DNA from: Glandiceps talaboti
Taxonomy: Eukaryota > Hemichordata > Enteropneusta > Spengelidae
Length of the DNA stretch: 64,000 nt
NCBI RefSeq assembly: GCF_964340395.1
Contig: NC_135561.1
Span: forward strand, 11,751,461 to 11,815,460
Direction of reading: 5' to 3'
Under the pieces are notes generated by a model. The model ran no database searches, was not told the DNA's origin, and saw only the letters and a list, made by a program, of their open reading frames with translations. This document shows positions 1 to 15,077 of this stretch, piece by piece (within the stretch, counting starts at the first letter, position 1; each line of letters begins with the position of its first letter). The position numbers and the translations under genes are program-made.

Positions 1-954
1 TAAATAAAGTGTTCTGGTGAAATTTAGGTTTTGGAATCCTGTTCATAGTTATTGCATCATCCCACAATAATGTGTATACTAGTACAACAGGCTACTTAGT
101 GTAGACCCCCACCCACCGCCACCCACAGTGATGCATAGTGCAAGAGGCAAAACATAATAATAATAAATAGTAATAATAAGCAAATTTATAATGCACCTGT
201 TCTCAAAGAGCTCCAGACACAGACACAGAACTACGAACAAAATGAAAGGATACAGAGAAACAATTTGAGAACATGGAAGGATGTAGAGAGAAGTGTTAAA
301 AGTGTGTGAGAGTTAAAGATTGAAATAGGTAAACACAGTATAATAGTGTTATGATTGGAATATCATGTAAAACTATTAACATTGAAGCAAATTGCGCGGA
401 AAGTTTTACCAAAATGTGAAACCAATGATTCGAGCCCTTTTTTGTACTCGGTCAAAGCTGATAATCTATAACTTGAACACATCAGCCTATCAGTCAATAG
501 GACAATTATTTACAAGTAAAGAATAAACCTGAGGAAATTTGAAGGGGTTTGTACATTTTTGGACATACTTTTTCTGCATATTTAAAAGATATTCACAGTA
601 TTCTACTTATTGAAGCATACCTAACCATCACTTGCAATTGACTGAATTCAAATCTGGTAAGGGGTGAGATCAGTACTTCAATGTAGGATAAAAAAAGTTT
701 TTTTTGTTTTGTTCTTTTGTTTGTTTGTTTGTTTGTTTGTTTGTTTTTTGGGGGGGTGTCTAAGTATAAACATTTATTTTATATCCTACATTGAATTACT
801 GATCTCAACTCTAATGAGATTTAATTTAAATTATACATGATCTGATCAAGTAATTTATTATATATATATAAAAACAGGAATGAGATCTCTACCATTCATC
901 TAACTGTTAACAATGCCAGAAAACAAATGTCATAGAAGACATGCCTCGACATTA

Positions 955-1003
955 ACATACAATACAATACAATACAATACAATACAATACAATACAATAC
1001 AAT
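955..1003. repeat. (AATAC)n microsatellite
   Basis: About nine nearly perfect copies of a 5-bp unit in the gene-free left flank. A (TTTG)n run lies shortly before it at about 713-745. Confidence 0.9.
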
Positions 1004-2003
1004 GCAACACTAGAATAGTTTATTCAAGGGCTTATGTAAGTATTTCCACCTGAAGGCTTATCCACCCTCAATTTGTGCCACTTAATGTATGGCAACATTG
1101 AGAGCAACAATTTGCATATTCTCCTATATTTTTTAATTTGCATTTTACAAAGTCACTTAACCCATTTCAAAAATATTTATATCAAAAGTGAATTTCAGTC
1201 AAGCAGTTTTTTTTATCAAATATGATGCAGTATTAATTTTTCATATTTTTATGATGGACCTCTTCTGCTGGGCAGGACAAACATGCTTCATAAGTTATCG
1301 TTCTCTGTCATATTTTAATACTTTTCCACAGTACTTCACATATTAAAGCTTTAGTTATACAAATTCAATTCACCACAAATGTGAATATTAATACTGACGT
1401 TCAACTTTTTCTAAAAAAAGTCAACATTTTGGAATTTTAATATCATTTATCTTTAAATTTTTGAGAACTTTTACCGCTTTTGGAAAAACAGACATAATTT
1501 TCATGATTTCCTTCGCTTGAATGTGGTTTTGTTAAATAAAAACACCCAGTGAATCAGATTTAGAAGTATATTAATGTATTTCGCAGTATAACTATTTTCT
1601 TTAAAACTATTTTTTATCTGTACATGTAATTCCAAGTGTTTGTTGTATATTCGTTTATCAGTTAATAAATACTAATATTTATGTGACTTGTTTCAAGAAA
1701 AAAATGGAAAGTTATTTTATGTGTGCATATCTATCATGTGTATTGTGAAATATATGAATTTATGAGTACTAAAATATTAACCAATACACACATGCTTTTT
1801 GATAAGCTGAGAGCTCTTGACTGCAAACTGTCCATCTTGTTCACTCCATGATAGAGGGCGCTGTTCATAAGCTGAGTGCTTTCAACTACAAACTGTCTTG
1901 CTGATAGATTTTGACTTTGACTATGTACATAAACATTGGATATCAGTGTTAAAATTTCACCTCTGAAGACCTGACATTTAACTGCTTTAGAGCATTTGTA
2001 ATT

Positions 2004-2135
2004 AGGCCTAAAAAAATTGTTTGGTTTAGGTTACCAGACCCCACCTAGTTTTCAGTGCTGACCCTAAACATTTTGTTTATTCAAGAAAAAAAATACTAAA
2101 ATCACAAAAATTATGAAGGTTCTTGAGAAATACTA
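2004..2135 (+). mobile_element. Inverted-repeat element, family A, left-end fragment
   Basis: It begins AGGCCTAAAAAAATTGT and continues with a TGGTT..GGTTACC..ACCCCACCTA stretch. The same start is seen in the copies at 30774 and 54243. The matching right end (ACCACACAATTTTTTTAGGCCT type) was not found, so this looks like a truncated copy of a non-autonomous DNA transposon (MITE-like). The family assignment rests only on the shared ends and interior. Confidence 0.6.
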
Positions 2136-2935
2136 ATCAAGAAACACAATCAGGTTTCTGAAATGAAAGAAAGAAGCTCCTATGTAATTTTGAATTTTTA
2201 TTCCATTGTTGTTCATTTGTTACTGTTTAATCTCTGTATTTTTCAATTATGTACATCAATAATATGTACGTGTTCAATTTATCAATGCATCTTTGCATTT
2301 TTTGGTTGAAAGAAACGAAGTAATAATTTCATTCAAAAAAGAGAAGTCAAAGAGCCATAAAAAAATAGCATGCAGTTTTTACTCCCATAAGGGGAAGTAA
2401 TGAAATGGCAGTGTGCGTGTGTATGTGTGTGTTTCTGTGTGGCTGTCTCTCTGTATCATTGATTTCTCTAAAACAGCTTGATCAACTCAATGGCAGTTCT
2501 GATGTAGTGCTGATGGTGACACAAAAATATTACAAAACATTATCATAGATGTGACTACCACCAAAATGTTTTCTTTTCATAAATTTTCTAACATTTTCAC
2601 TTTACTTGTAATTACCAACCCTTTGTCCGTTAAATTAAACATTCAGTTTAGGGAACAAGCCTAATATACAGTTCTTAATTTGAACCAAATCAAATGCTCT
2701 CTCTCTCTCTCTACAGACAACTTCATGTTCTGCCAAAAGGTGGCGCTACATACACATTCATGCTTCAGTGGCCAGCAAATGATCTGGACAGATAATGCAC
2801 GAAGGCACACACACAAAAAATCCTTTTTTTTTCTTAGTAAAGGAGAAATTCAGTTTCCATTTGATCGATTTTTGAGTTGTTACTTACACATCTACATTAT
2901 ATTCAGTTTACATCTTGATGAGCTAGTTGTTCACA

Positions 2936-2937
2936 CA

Positions 2938-2986
<49 letters not shown>

Positions 2987-3010
2987 ACACACACACACAC
3001 ACACATACAC
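2936..3010. repeat. (CA)n microsatellite
   Basis: A run of about 75 bp of alternating C and A with two short interruptions. The His/Thr-rich frames it creates are not coding. Confidence 0.95.
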
Positions 3011-4130
3011 CAGACAGATGGACAGTCACTACTTATCATACCCATAGTACAACTGAGCCAGAGTTCTGTTCTGCTAAATAACTGTACATACTATTCAAAT
3101 GATTGTTTAATTATGAATTTTATTCATTAGCTGGAAAAAACCCAATGATTTCAAGATATGCAGATAATGTGGGCAAAGAGAATTGTACACTCGACTAAAT
3201 ATAAGCTTCTGAGTACATAGTCAATTGAAATCACATCATCTACATATACATGTATTATTAGCCATTGTGAAAGAATCAATTTCCAATTCTCCTCATTTTT
3301 ATATCAGGGTGTGGTTGCAAAAAGTATTGTATATTAACTTTAGCTATTACTTTGTTTAAGGAAAGCCCTACCCATTCTCAGTCAAAATGATGAATAAAAT
3401 TGAGGGATTGTCATGCCATTTATTGCAATAGAGTAAAATGACTAAAAAATCTAATTAAAAAATATAACAAAAGTTTACAACAATAATAGTTTAAACATTC
3501 AGGTGGTTGCTAAATCATAGTTACTATACAGTATGCCTCTCAACCAGAACCAGGTCAAAGGTTACTTGTAAGTAATAAGCCATAATTCTAGACTGGTAAC
3601 AGGAAATTGAGAATACAGCGCCCTTGCTCAATTAAATTGGGGTATCATCACCTCACAGCTCCGTTTCTTGAGAGCTTTGTCCCTCATCTAGAAAAGCGTG
3701 CCTTTTGAGACCCATCTTTCTAAGGACTGTAGAATACTGTGCAAAATTATTCCTTGGGTATTTATGGTTTTAGTGTCTCACATGTAAAGTAAAAGAATGT
3801 CAAAGATTACTATGTATCTACGATGGGAAGCGAACAACTTATGGAATACAACACCAACATTGCAGTATTTTCAAGGGAGTTATGCTCAGATAAAATTTCT
3901 TGTTCTGAATGGCCCTCATTCACAAAGATATAATGAACGATTTTTTAGCAAGATTTGTAGCCCTGTGTCTTCAAATCTCATACTATTCAAATGAAGCTAT
4001 TGTTAATTTATGGTTTACTGACTAGATACATGTACACATGTTCAAGGATAGACATAGTATACATTATGTGCTTTCCAGTATTGCCAAATATACTGTAAAC
4101 CTAGGCATTTTCACCACTAGAAAATTTTGT

Positions 4131-4335
4131 GATTTTACAGTCTTCAGCTAGTTCTCAAAGCCTAATTTTTACTAATTACCAGACTGGTACACAGTGTGTT
4201 GACGTACAAGAAGGTATTTTAGTCATTGGAAAAATGATGCGATTTACAGTCTTCAGCTAGTTCTCAAAGCCTAATTTTTACTAATTACCAGACTGGTACA
4301 TTGTGTTTATGTACAAGAAGGCATTTTAGTCAGTT
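4131..4335. repeat. 113-bp tandem duplication, two copies
   Basis: The segment with TTACAGTCTTCAGCTAG, CTAATTTTTACTAATTACC and a GTACAAGAAGG(T/C)ATTTTAGTCA end occurs twice in direct order about 113 bp apart, with few differences. It lies just downstream of the BLOC1S5 stop codon and may be in its 3' UTR. Confidence 0.8.
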
Positions 4336-4451
4336 ACGTTTTTGTCTTCCAGCGAAATAACCCAAAATAAGTCTTTAGCGAAACTTTCCATGATTAAAAT
4401 ATTCTATGACAATTTACTGACAAAGAACCCAACTGAACATTATCATAAATA

Positions 4452-7400
4452 TCAAGTCTGTACATTTTTTAGTAAAGTTTTGTTCATTTCTTCATAGTGT
4501 TCATTGATGTCTTTCATTCTTTGTACATGTTCCTTATCTACAGCTATACTTTTCTCTCCTTGATGTTTGGTAAAGTCTGACCACTGTCGATATCTCTCAG
4601 TCTTCTTGTCTTTCAGGGGATCAGTCTACAAGACACGTACACAAATTTGTTACAGTGGACATATGGATAAGGATTGGGTATTTATGTTGGATTTATAATT
4701 TATATAAAAAATTTTATCATGGCTTTCTCTACTTGTGAAACAACATTGACCAAGTCCAATCTAACATAAATACCAAATCCTCATCCATAAGACCATTTTA
4801 AATATGTACAATATACTTATATATTCAATTCCACCTCCTTGAAAAAGCCTGCTAAGGTGTGATGATCCTCAAGTCATTTTCAAGTTGATCCATGTCATTT
4901 TTGTACAAAATTGAAAGATATAATATTAATACCACATTTCACAGACTTTTGTATTATATGTGGAATCACCTTCATCTGATCTTTGGTTGAAACAGAAATT
5001 CAAATTATTCAAGGCAAATCTGAAAACATTCATATTTCGTCAATGTTATTGTTGAAGTGGTTGTGTCTTAATTTTTATGGATATAATGTTAATGTCGATG
5101 CATGTCTTCTCTAACATTACAATTCTCTTCTGGTATTTTTAGAATAGTTGATTACATAGTAAGAATTTCCTGAATATTTTTATGCAATGCCATATAATAA
5201 ATAAGTCATCGGATCATTTACAAGTTATACTAATACCAGATCTGAGTTCAGTTAGTTGCAAGTAAAGGTTTATACTCACAGCATTCCTTTGTTCTTCTTT
5301 TACCAGAATTCTGGAACACATTCTGTTTGCACCAGTTACTGATTTTAACAAAACAAAGAGATTAAAAATTCTAAAAAAATTAAAAATATCTGCTTTATAG
5401 GTACGCTTTTCACAATAAAGTGTGTTTTCAGATGAGACATAAATGGAAATCAAATGTTGGAAGCACGGTGAATCCATTAAAGCAATTCTAAATTTTTGAG
5501 CAATAAAATAAAATTATAAGTTTCACCCTTATATGCACTTTTGGTTTCAGCATCTTTCCATTAGCGATATATTGACTGTTTCAAACCTTGCCATAGAGGG
5601 CTCCAATTTCTAGTCACATTCTATATATATAGGATTGGTTGGGTCTTAGGAAATATACAAATAAAAAGAACTACTGGACTTTTCATGTACTTACATTGTT
5701 CTCTGAGATCTGGTAGTTGCTACTTACATTGTTCTCTGAGATCTGGTAGTTACTACTTACATTGTTCTCTGAGATCTGGTAGTTACTACTTACATTGTTC
5801 TCTGAGATCTGGTAGTTACTACTTACATTGTTCTCTGAGATCTGGTAGTTACTACTTACATTGTTCTCTGAGATCTGGTAGTTGCTACTTACATTGTTCT
5901 CTGAGTTCTGGTAATTGCTAACATACATTGTTCTCTGAGATCTGGTAGTTACTACTTACATTGTTCTCTGAGATCTGGTAATTGCTACTTACACTGTTCT
6001 CTGAGATCTGGTAGTTGTTTTTCCATCAATGTCACATTTTCAGGAATAAATCTTTCATTTGTATCAGTCATCTGATTTAGAATCTTCTTCAGTCTGTCAT
6101 ACTCTCTGTCATTTCTTTTGGTCTGTTAAAAACAGATGAGGCATAACTTAGGAACAAAATCAATAGTTTGAATGAGCAGATTTTGAACCATTTTAATGGA
6201 ATCTGTTTTATACCCTTAAATACAAATATTTTTGTATTTTTTTAGGTCTGCTGTACATTAAGGGGTAATGTATGCTGGGAAACAAGCATTTAGTTAGGAG
6301 CTTCACATCTCTGTAAACAATAGCCTTAGTATTGTCAGTGCATGGATTATGTAAGGTGTGAAGATCCTAAATATGTTTGTTTCCCAGAATGCCTCATCCT
6401 GTGCAAGTCTCTTCCATGACAGAGCTCACTGAATAATCAATATGTGTGTGGGTTTTTAAATTAATTAGATGTTATCCCCCAATGTTATTCTTTGTTCAGC
6501 CAAGGAAAATATGAGTGATCTAAGGGGCCTTGTCACTACAAGTCGCTAGATGAGTAATGACAACCCTTAGGTCATGAGTGTTATCTGGCTGAATGAAGAA
6601 AAATATTGGAGAATAACATAATTATACCAGTGCCAGTATTAAATGTCAAAGAAAAATCAGGGAAAGCAATGGCAATTTTGAACGTGTTGACTCGTAATTT
6701 CAAACACAGCTGAACCAGTGATATTACATGCACATTGTCGTGATGTGTATATATTCCATACTTTTTTTTTGTTCAACTTGGCTCTAGCATGGCTTATTGG
6801 ATAATACTTACCTCAAATTCCTTGACAAAATATTTGAGTTCACCTTGAAGTATTGGTCTGTGGTCCAACAACCGTGCATGTATCTGACCCGTGTCTGTTT
6901 GTACATTAGAAGGACATAGGTTTATATTGCATGTTTATGCACGAGTCAATGTAATGCCCGAGGGACCCCGCCTCGGGTGATACGGGACAAATGTGGGGGA
7001 TTAGACCGTGTTTGCCATGAAACAATGCCCGAGGGGGTGGGGCAATTGCCTCATATTGACCTCCCTAGTCATTTTCACGGACGTAAAAGAGTGGTTGTGT
7101 GTCAGTCAAAATTTCTGAATGCCCCACCCATTGGGGTGGGGGAAATGTTGGGAGTTTTACTTGTTTTAGGTGGGGATTTTCCAGAATGTCTTGCCCCAGG
7201 GGGTGGGGTATAATTTCACAAGACTAATTTCCAAATCCCCCACTATGCCCCGAGGTGGGGAGGGTGGGGGTTGACATTGACTCGTGCATTATACACAGAT
7301 AAACAAAAATAAATTCCTACTCATTACTATAGCTGTCAACCATTTAGCCCTGCTTGCAGACGGTGTACGGTACGCGATACTGACAATGTCCCTCGTAAGG

Positions 7401-7817
7401 AGAGGGACAATATCAGAATCGAGTTCCGACTTACTCCGTCTGCAAGAATATTCTGTATCCACCATTATAATGGTATCATTAAAAATATTCATAATATAAT
7501 GTATATGAATACAAACTATTTTACACAAAAAAATCACACAAAACATATGAATTATAAACTTGACGAGTTCTGAATCCTACAAATATCTTAACCTAATGGC
7601 AGTATAAGCAAATTTTGTAACAACGCTATTATGACCAATCGACCACCACCCTCTTCGCGACTTCGGTGAGTGGAACTCGGACAGAAATTAATCGAATCGC
7701 GGTTTACAATGTGTTGCCTGCAAGCAGGGTCACCCTTAATTCTATTTTAATAGTTTTCTTTGCTCAAAAGATCGCAAATACGTAGTTGAACTTACCTTTT
7801 ATGATATTTTCCACCAT
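4452..7817 (-). CDS. BLOC1S5: Biogenesis of lysosome-related organelles complex 1 subunit 5 (Muted)
   Basis: Subunit of BLOC-1, the cytosolic octamer that sorts cargo from endosomes to lysosome-related organelles. Minus-strand coding exons: 7817-7796, 6894-6812, 6122-5993, 5338-5280, 4625-4452. They total 468 nt, 155 aa, with phases closing throughout. Residues 4-35 (IIKDTGQIHARLLDHRP...KYFVKEFE) closely match the human hallmark IIKDLGEIHSRLLDHRP...RYFVKEFE. The rest is charged and helical, as expected of a BLOC-1 coiled coil, and ends ..YEEMNKTLLKNVQT. Human Muted has about 187 aa; the difference is mostly a shorter N-terminus. The start is supported by an in-frame TAA upstream in the genomic sequence. 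The exon 3 donor lies in a 33-bp tandem array that repeats it, so splice-site choice there deserves care. The gene is head-to-head with ADAT2, 186 bp between start codons. Confidence 0.93.
5691..6018 (-). repeat. 33-bp minisatellite, 10 copies, built on the BLOC1S5 exon 3 donor
   Basis: Ten direct copies of a 33-bp unit. The rightmost copy is the real exon 3 end: minus-strand CTACCAGATCTCAGAGAACAGT, then GTAAGT. The other nine lie in intron 3 and repeat about 22 nt of exon plus the donor as AACAATGTAAGTAGTAA; one has TATGTT at the donor instead. Because 33 is divisible by three, the array is open in another frame on both strands, but these are not genes. In the exon's own frame each unit carries TAG, so use of any inner donor would end the protein. 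Confidence 0.95.
6468..6755 (+). mobile_element. Foldback repeat with conserved tail (family B), copy 1
   Basis: It opens GTTATCCCCCAATGTTATTCTTTGTTCAGCC and closes its first half with the inverse, GGCTGAATGAAGAAAAATATT..GAATAAC, making a foldback of about 145 bp. The centre holds AAGGGGCCTTGTCACTAC. A tail of about 120 bp follows (AAAAATCAGGGAAA..CCAGTGAT..TTGTCGTGATGT). Related copies lie at 19607, 39645 and 56271. It sits in BLOC1S5 intron 2. No coding capacity is visible. Confidence 0.75.
6938..7288. mobile_element. GC-rich inverted-repeat element (MITE-like)
   Basis: Perfect 15-bp terminal inverted repeats, TGCACGAGTCAATGT and its complement, bound a 351-bp segment. It is far richer in G and C than its surroundings, with many G runs (GGGGGTGGGG, GGGGTGGGGG). 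TTA flanks both ends (6935-6937 and 7289-7291), which would fit the 3-bp target duplication of PIF/Harbinger elements. The superfamily is inference. It lies in BLOC1S5 intron 1, on the opposite side of the promoter from ADAT2. Confidence 0.75.
7343..7446. mobile_element. Short foldback element (family C), copy 1
   Basis: CTTGCAGACGG near the left end and CCGTCTGCAAG at the right end are inverted repeats. Inside, GAGGGACAATATCAGAATCGAG is shared with the copy at 29090. No coding potential. Located in BLOC1S5 intron 1. Confidence 0.55.
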
Positions 7818-8003
7818 TCTGTTGGAATCTGTATCAGATCGTATTTACGTACGTAAACACTTCCGCCTTTTGACCTGATATGACCTTTGAACTAGCGAGC
7901 GAGCGTTACCTATCCGTGGTGATTATTGGTCAGCTACCCAACCCTTACGGACGATAAACCAATCAGAGAGTTCGTTTCGTAGAGACGACAATAACAACAG
8001 AGC
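7818..8003. promoter_or_regulatory. Bidirectional promoter of BLOC1S5 and ADAT2
   Basis: Only 186 bp separate the divergent start codons, so both 5' UTRs and the core promoter must lie here unless there are undetected upstream exons. An inverted CCAAT box (ATTGG, 7925-7929) and a direct one (CCAAT, 7959-7963) are about 30 bp apart, the usual style of NF-Y-driven housekeeping promoters. No convincing TATA box was seen. The region is richer in CpG than the neighbouring introns. Confidence 0.8.
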
Positions 8004-11100
<3,097 letters not shown>

Positions 11101-11309
11101 TGAATAGGTACCAGTATAAAATCATTAGGTTTCCAAGCAAAACATGGAAATAATTCAGTCTCTGAATCTAGACTTTCTGGTTTTGGCTGATATAGATTTT
11201 GTTTTAATCTTACAGCAATAAGAGACATCATTTTACTTTTTTTCCAGGCACTGGTATAGCATTTGCCTGAAGATAAAACAAACAGTAAAAATGCTCCTGA
11301 GAGCTTTTT

Positions 11310-11505
11310 GCCTTCAGATAGTCATGAATAATCATGTCTGCTAAAGACCCATAATGCAATGGTGTTCCACTGAAAGAACAATGAGGTGAAGAAGAGTTTC
11401 AATTTGGTGTTTCTTGGCAACTGAGTGAAAATTATGTGATGTGAAATCATGAAATGACTCTCCATAACCCAAAGTTTATGAAAATATCTGTATTTCCTGT
11501 TCCTA
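11310..11505. repeat. Dispersed repeat, related to 37140-37660
   Basis: The segment with CATGTCTGCTAAAG, GTTTCAATTTGGTGTTTCTTGG and TATGAAAATATCTGTATTTCCTG shares these blocks in the same order with 37480-37655. The right edge resembles the end of the foldback family at 40674 (AAAATGTCTCTATTTCCTGG). It is probably a degraded non-autonomous element. Confidence 0.5.
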
Positions 11506-11779
11506 AGTGTTGTTTGTTTGCTGATAAACATGATATGTTGCATCGTGATCTTACGCCCATACCAAGTTGCAATCACCATGGTGATTTCTGTCTTCTACAT
11601 AAGTTCACTTTGGGAAATGTCTTTCTATATTTCTGCCCAGAAACAAATTATTTTTCAATTTCCTTAAAATCTGGGTTTGTGTAGTGAGGGACATGAAAGA
11701 GTGTATGATTAAAACATAACAGTTGCACTGTAAAAATTACTGTCACAAAGAAGTCAAGCTGGAAAATGTTTGATGTGAA

Positions 11780-11785
11780 AATAAA
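11780..11785 (+). terminator. Candidate ADAT2 poly(A) signal
   Basis: AATAAA about 680 bp past the ADAT2 stop codon, followed within 40 bp by a GT-rich stretch (TGTTCTGTGTCATCATTGTGTGTG) of the kind that supports cleavage. No transcript evidence. Confidence 0.45.
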
Positions 11786-14660
11786 TATTTATATTCTGTA
11801 TGTTCTGTGTCATCATTGTGTGTGTATATTTCTTTCAAAAGTGTTCACTTTCATCATGTAAATACTCAGTTTGCAGTGCACCCTCACACACTGTGTTTGA
11901 GGTTGGCTTATGTAAATTTGTACATGCTTCGTCTTGGTTACCCAGACTCCTCTGATTTCAACTGCCACCACAAAATCTGGGGAAATGTTGCACAAGTGAT
12001 TCACATATCAGAGGGCAACTGTCACTGGACTCTGTCATTTTGATTTAACCATAGATATCTTTGATTTTACTAAAATAGTCTTTTGAGTTGTCACCATGTG
12101 ATTTTATACTAGAGGTCATGTTGTGGGTCTGCTTCTGGGAGCAGCCATCTTGTTTCAACTCACTTCTCCCAGGCTCTCTAGAGCCGATGGAAGTCAGAGT
12201 AAATGATTGGTATTTGGAAGGCATGTTGTTTTGGTGTACCTGTGTGTAATCATGTTCTTGTCATATCCATGGTTGAAATATCAACATCATCTTTGAGCGG
12301 CTTCATTTCTCAAAAAATGTAGAGTTCCATGTTGGATTAGGTAGGGATAAGGATGTGAAGTATTAAGACTTTCCTGGCAGAGTTATTCATGGGGTTGGGA
12401 TGTATTTATGTGACTATCCTAGGGGCACACATAGAAATAGAATATGACATACACAAAGAGTTCAGCACCTCTCGCTGATGGGGGGGGGGGGGGGGGGTAT
12501 TTCTGTTGAGGGGGCTCTGCAAATACAAACTAGAGTAAAATTGCATTCAAAAGGTTCAGCAACTCTGGGTCATTGATGTGTGTGTGGGGGGGGGGGTGTA
12601 TTTCAGTGCCTAGCCTAGGGGATCCTACATATATTCAGTATACCATTCAAAGGGTTTAGCACCTCTATCTTGATGAAGAATTATAACTTTACAAAATCTG
12701 TAATATGTAATGAACCTTTATTTCTCATTATTGAAAATTCATAATAAATCTACAAAGATTACTTTCACAGAGAATATCATTATCTTACAATTTTAAAACA
12801 GGAATGGTTTTTTTTCTGTCTTTTAATTTATAATAAAAATGCAAGGAATTGGCAAAGTTATTTCTTTTGCTCTAAAAAGTGCCTCTACTTATACATATAA
12901 CCATAACTTATATTTTTTACACTTTTCATATATTTTTTTTTCTTTCAAATATAGAAACAGTTAACACTTGAATTAAATAGAACAAAAAAAAATGCAGAAA
13001 AACAACAACAAAAGCATTACCGGTAGGTACCACCAACACCAATAATGTTCTCCGCAAGCATTATGCAAGGAGTTGATCTGACCCCGTGTATTTTTTCTCC
13101 ATGGGGACAAAACAGGAACAGTGATACAATGTTGTATGCTACTTTTATTGTACACTCTCCCCAAGTTTTGCAGTACTTTTGCTAAGTTTCGGAACCTTGG
13201 TAACAGAGGGAAAAGCCAGTAAACTGTGCACATATTTCCATACATGTATTTGGTACTATACAATTGTTTTGAAGCTCTAGTGACTCTGGTAGATTTTACC
13301 AACTCACTCACAAGACAACCCTAGCAAAATACTGGGTATTAGTCTTTGATTGATTGAATACACTTGCGTATTGAGAGAATCAATTTCTCCAAACTATACA
13401 TTTTCTACTCTGTACAAAAACAACCAGGAGAATTTCCATAAAGAATATACAATTCTGGAATTTATGAGAAAATTCATAGGTTGAAGACAGTACATCTATT
13501 ACTATGGAAACCAAGATATCGACAAACATAGATAAACACAATCTAGCACTTAGTTGTTGCATGTGGTGGATTGCGTTAATGGGTGAAAGCGATGCCTTGG
13601 TTTAAAATCTCACCCTGTATCAAGAATGTCAACGATGGGAGTTTCTCGTAAACTTGACCAGTTTGTACTAAAGTGAGAAAATAAAGTTGAATTTGCCACT
13701 TGACAGAAACTCGTTATCAGAGATGCTGCCCTACAGTGAGTATAATAGTCGATTTTCCAGTTCCAAGATGCAATGCACGAGGGTGTTGCTTATGTTGTTA
13801 CATTTAGTCTTGATTACGTTTGAAATAATATTTTCATCAAGAAATGACGGAAAGACATGTTGATCTCTTTGATTATGAGAGATTTTATAGAACAAAGACT
13901 AATCGCCATTCAATGACAGACAGAGATTTTACGGGTGAAACCAGGGTAAAGTCTGGTGACAACCATCCACCTGAGTAGCTCAGTTCGTGCAAGCCCCTCA
14001 GTGTGTACACAATACATGGCTTTGTATGGAGAGACTCACAGTGCATATTGTAACTGGCAGCAGGTCTATTACATCAACATCCCTTGATATTGTGTCTGTG
14101 TTAAGCATGTGTCCTGCGACATTTAAGACTCATCTGTTGAAATGCTATGTGGTACAATGTAAGTATTTACATACAGCTTGCATCTAATATACAACCCTTT
14201 CATTTACTTGTTTTACTTTTGTTATACCTCCTCACTGAATGATTGGTTGTTCCTGATTATCACAGATGCAAAGAAGTCATTTATTTTTCATCAAATAAAA
14301 AACCTCAAAATCACCATTTTAACAAAAAAAAATGTTATTCTCTCTTTGTGCAACTTTGTACTTTTTAAAAAGAATCTGTACAGTAATCGGCAAATAATTG
14401 AATCATACACAAGACTGGTTGAGATTGAATGTGGCACAAATTATAATATTACCAAATTGTCTTCGATTTTTAAATATCTGATTGTAATTATGAATTTAAA
14501 AAACAAAGTAAAGTTTAACAGAATCAGAAATAAATGATGTATGTTGGCGAGATGATGTCTGTGCTTTGGGGGTTGCTGAATCAATCTGAAAGATGATGGG
14601 AACTTATCTAGTGCCCTCAGTGGTGACCTCTGGTTGTAAAGAAAGCAGCTAGACGAGCAG

Positions 14661-15077
14661 CTAGTCTTGCATTCTAAACTGGTACAGTGTATTACATATC
14701 AAAAACTTAATTACACTTCTCCAGTCTAGTCAAGACGGTTACAAAAGGTGTTAAATTGTGGTGCTCTCCTGTGGTGAACGAAGCAGCAAAGGGTGCATGT
14801 CAGTAGTAATCCATCACAAACTGACAGGTTTTTGACTTTTGTAACATTTCTAGGACTGCAGTGATATGCAAATGTCCAACCAGGAGTCCACCTCCAGTCT
14901 GTTTAAACTAAAATCACATGGGGATGCGATGACGTCAACCTGTTTATATGAATGCTGTGGGAGAGGGAGGGGGAAGCACTGATTGCTGTGTTCAAACAAC
15001 AGTCTTGACTACACTGGAGAAGTGTCATATGAAGTTTTTACTATACAATACACTGTACCAGTAGACTACTAGACTAG
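14661..15077. mobile_element. Foldback element (family D), copy 1
   Basis: Imperfect terminal inverted repeats of about 75 bp. On the left are GGTACAGTGTATT and ACACTTCTCCAGT; on the right their complements ACTGGAGAAGTGT and AATACACTGTACC, with CTAGTCT/AGACTAG at the rims. The interior (GCATGTCAGTAGTAATCCA..CAAACTGACAG, then CTGTTTATATGAATGCTGTG) is shared with 39989-40352. Non-coding, MITE-like, downstream of E2F. Confidence 0.75.

Larger units (their letters stand above)
1..4451. other. Gene-free, repeat-bearing flank
   Basis: I see no coding exon on either strand in this stretch. The longest open frames are either AC-repeat translations or lack splice signals and family resemblance. It is AT-rich and holds a TTTG run, an AATAC run, a CA tract, one end of an inverted-repeat element and a 113-bp duplication. 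The right edge should contain the 3' UTR of the minus-strand BLOC1S5 gene, but I could not place its poly(A) signal. Confidence 0.7.

Noticed and set aside
2680-3130. Open frames rich in His-Thr
   Set aside because: They are translations of a CA microsatellite without splice or start context.
5683-5928. Overlapping open frames of 78-81 residues on both strands with 11-residue repeats
   Set aside because: They arise because the 33-bp minisatellite unit is divisible by three; the exon 3 reading frame is a different one.
5691-6018. CRISPR-like array
   Set aside because: Units are contiguous tandem copies without unique spacers, in an animal genome; the same holds for 38090, 43804 and 49504.
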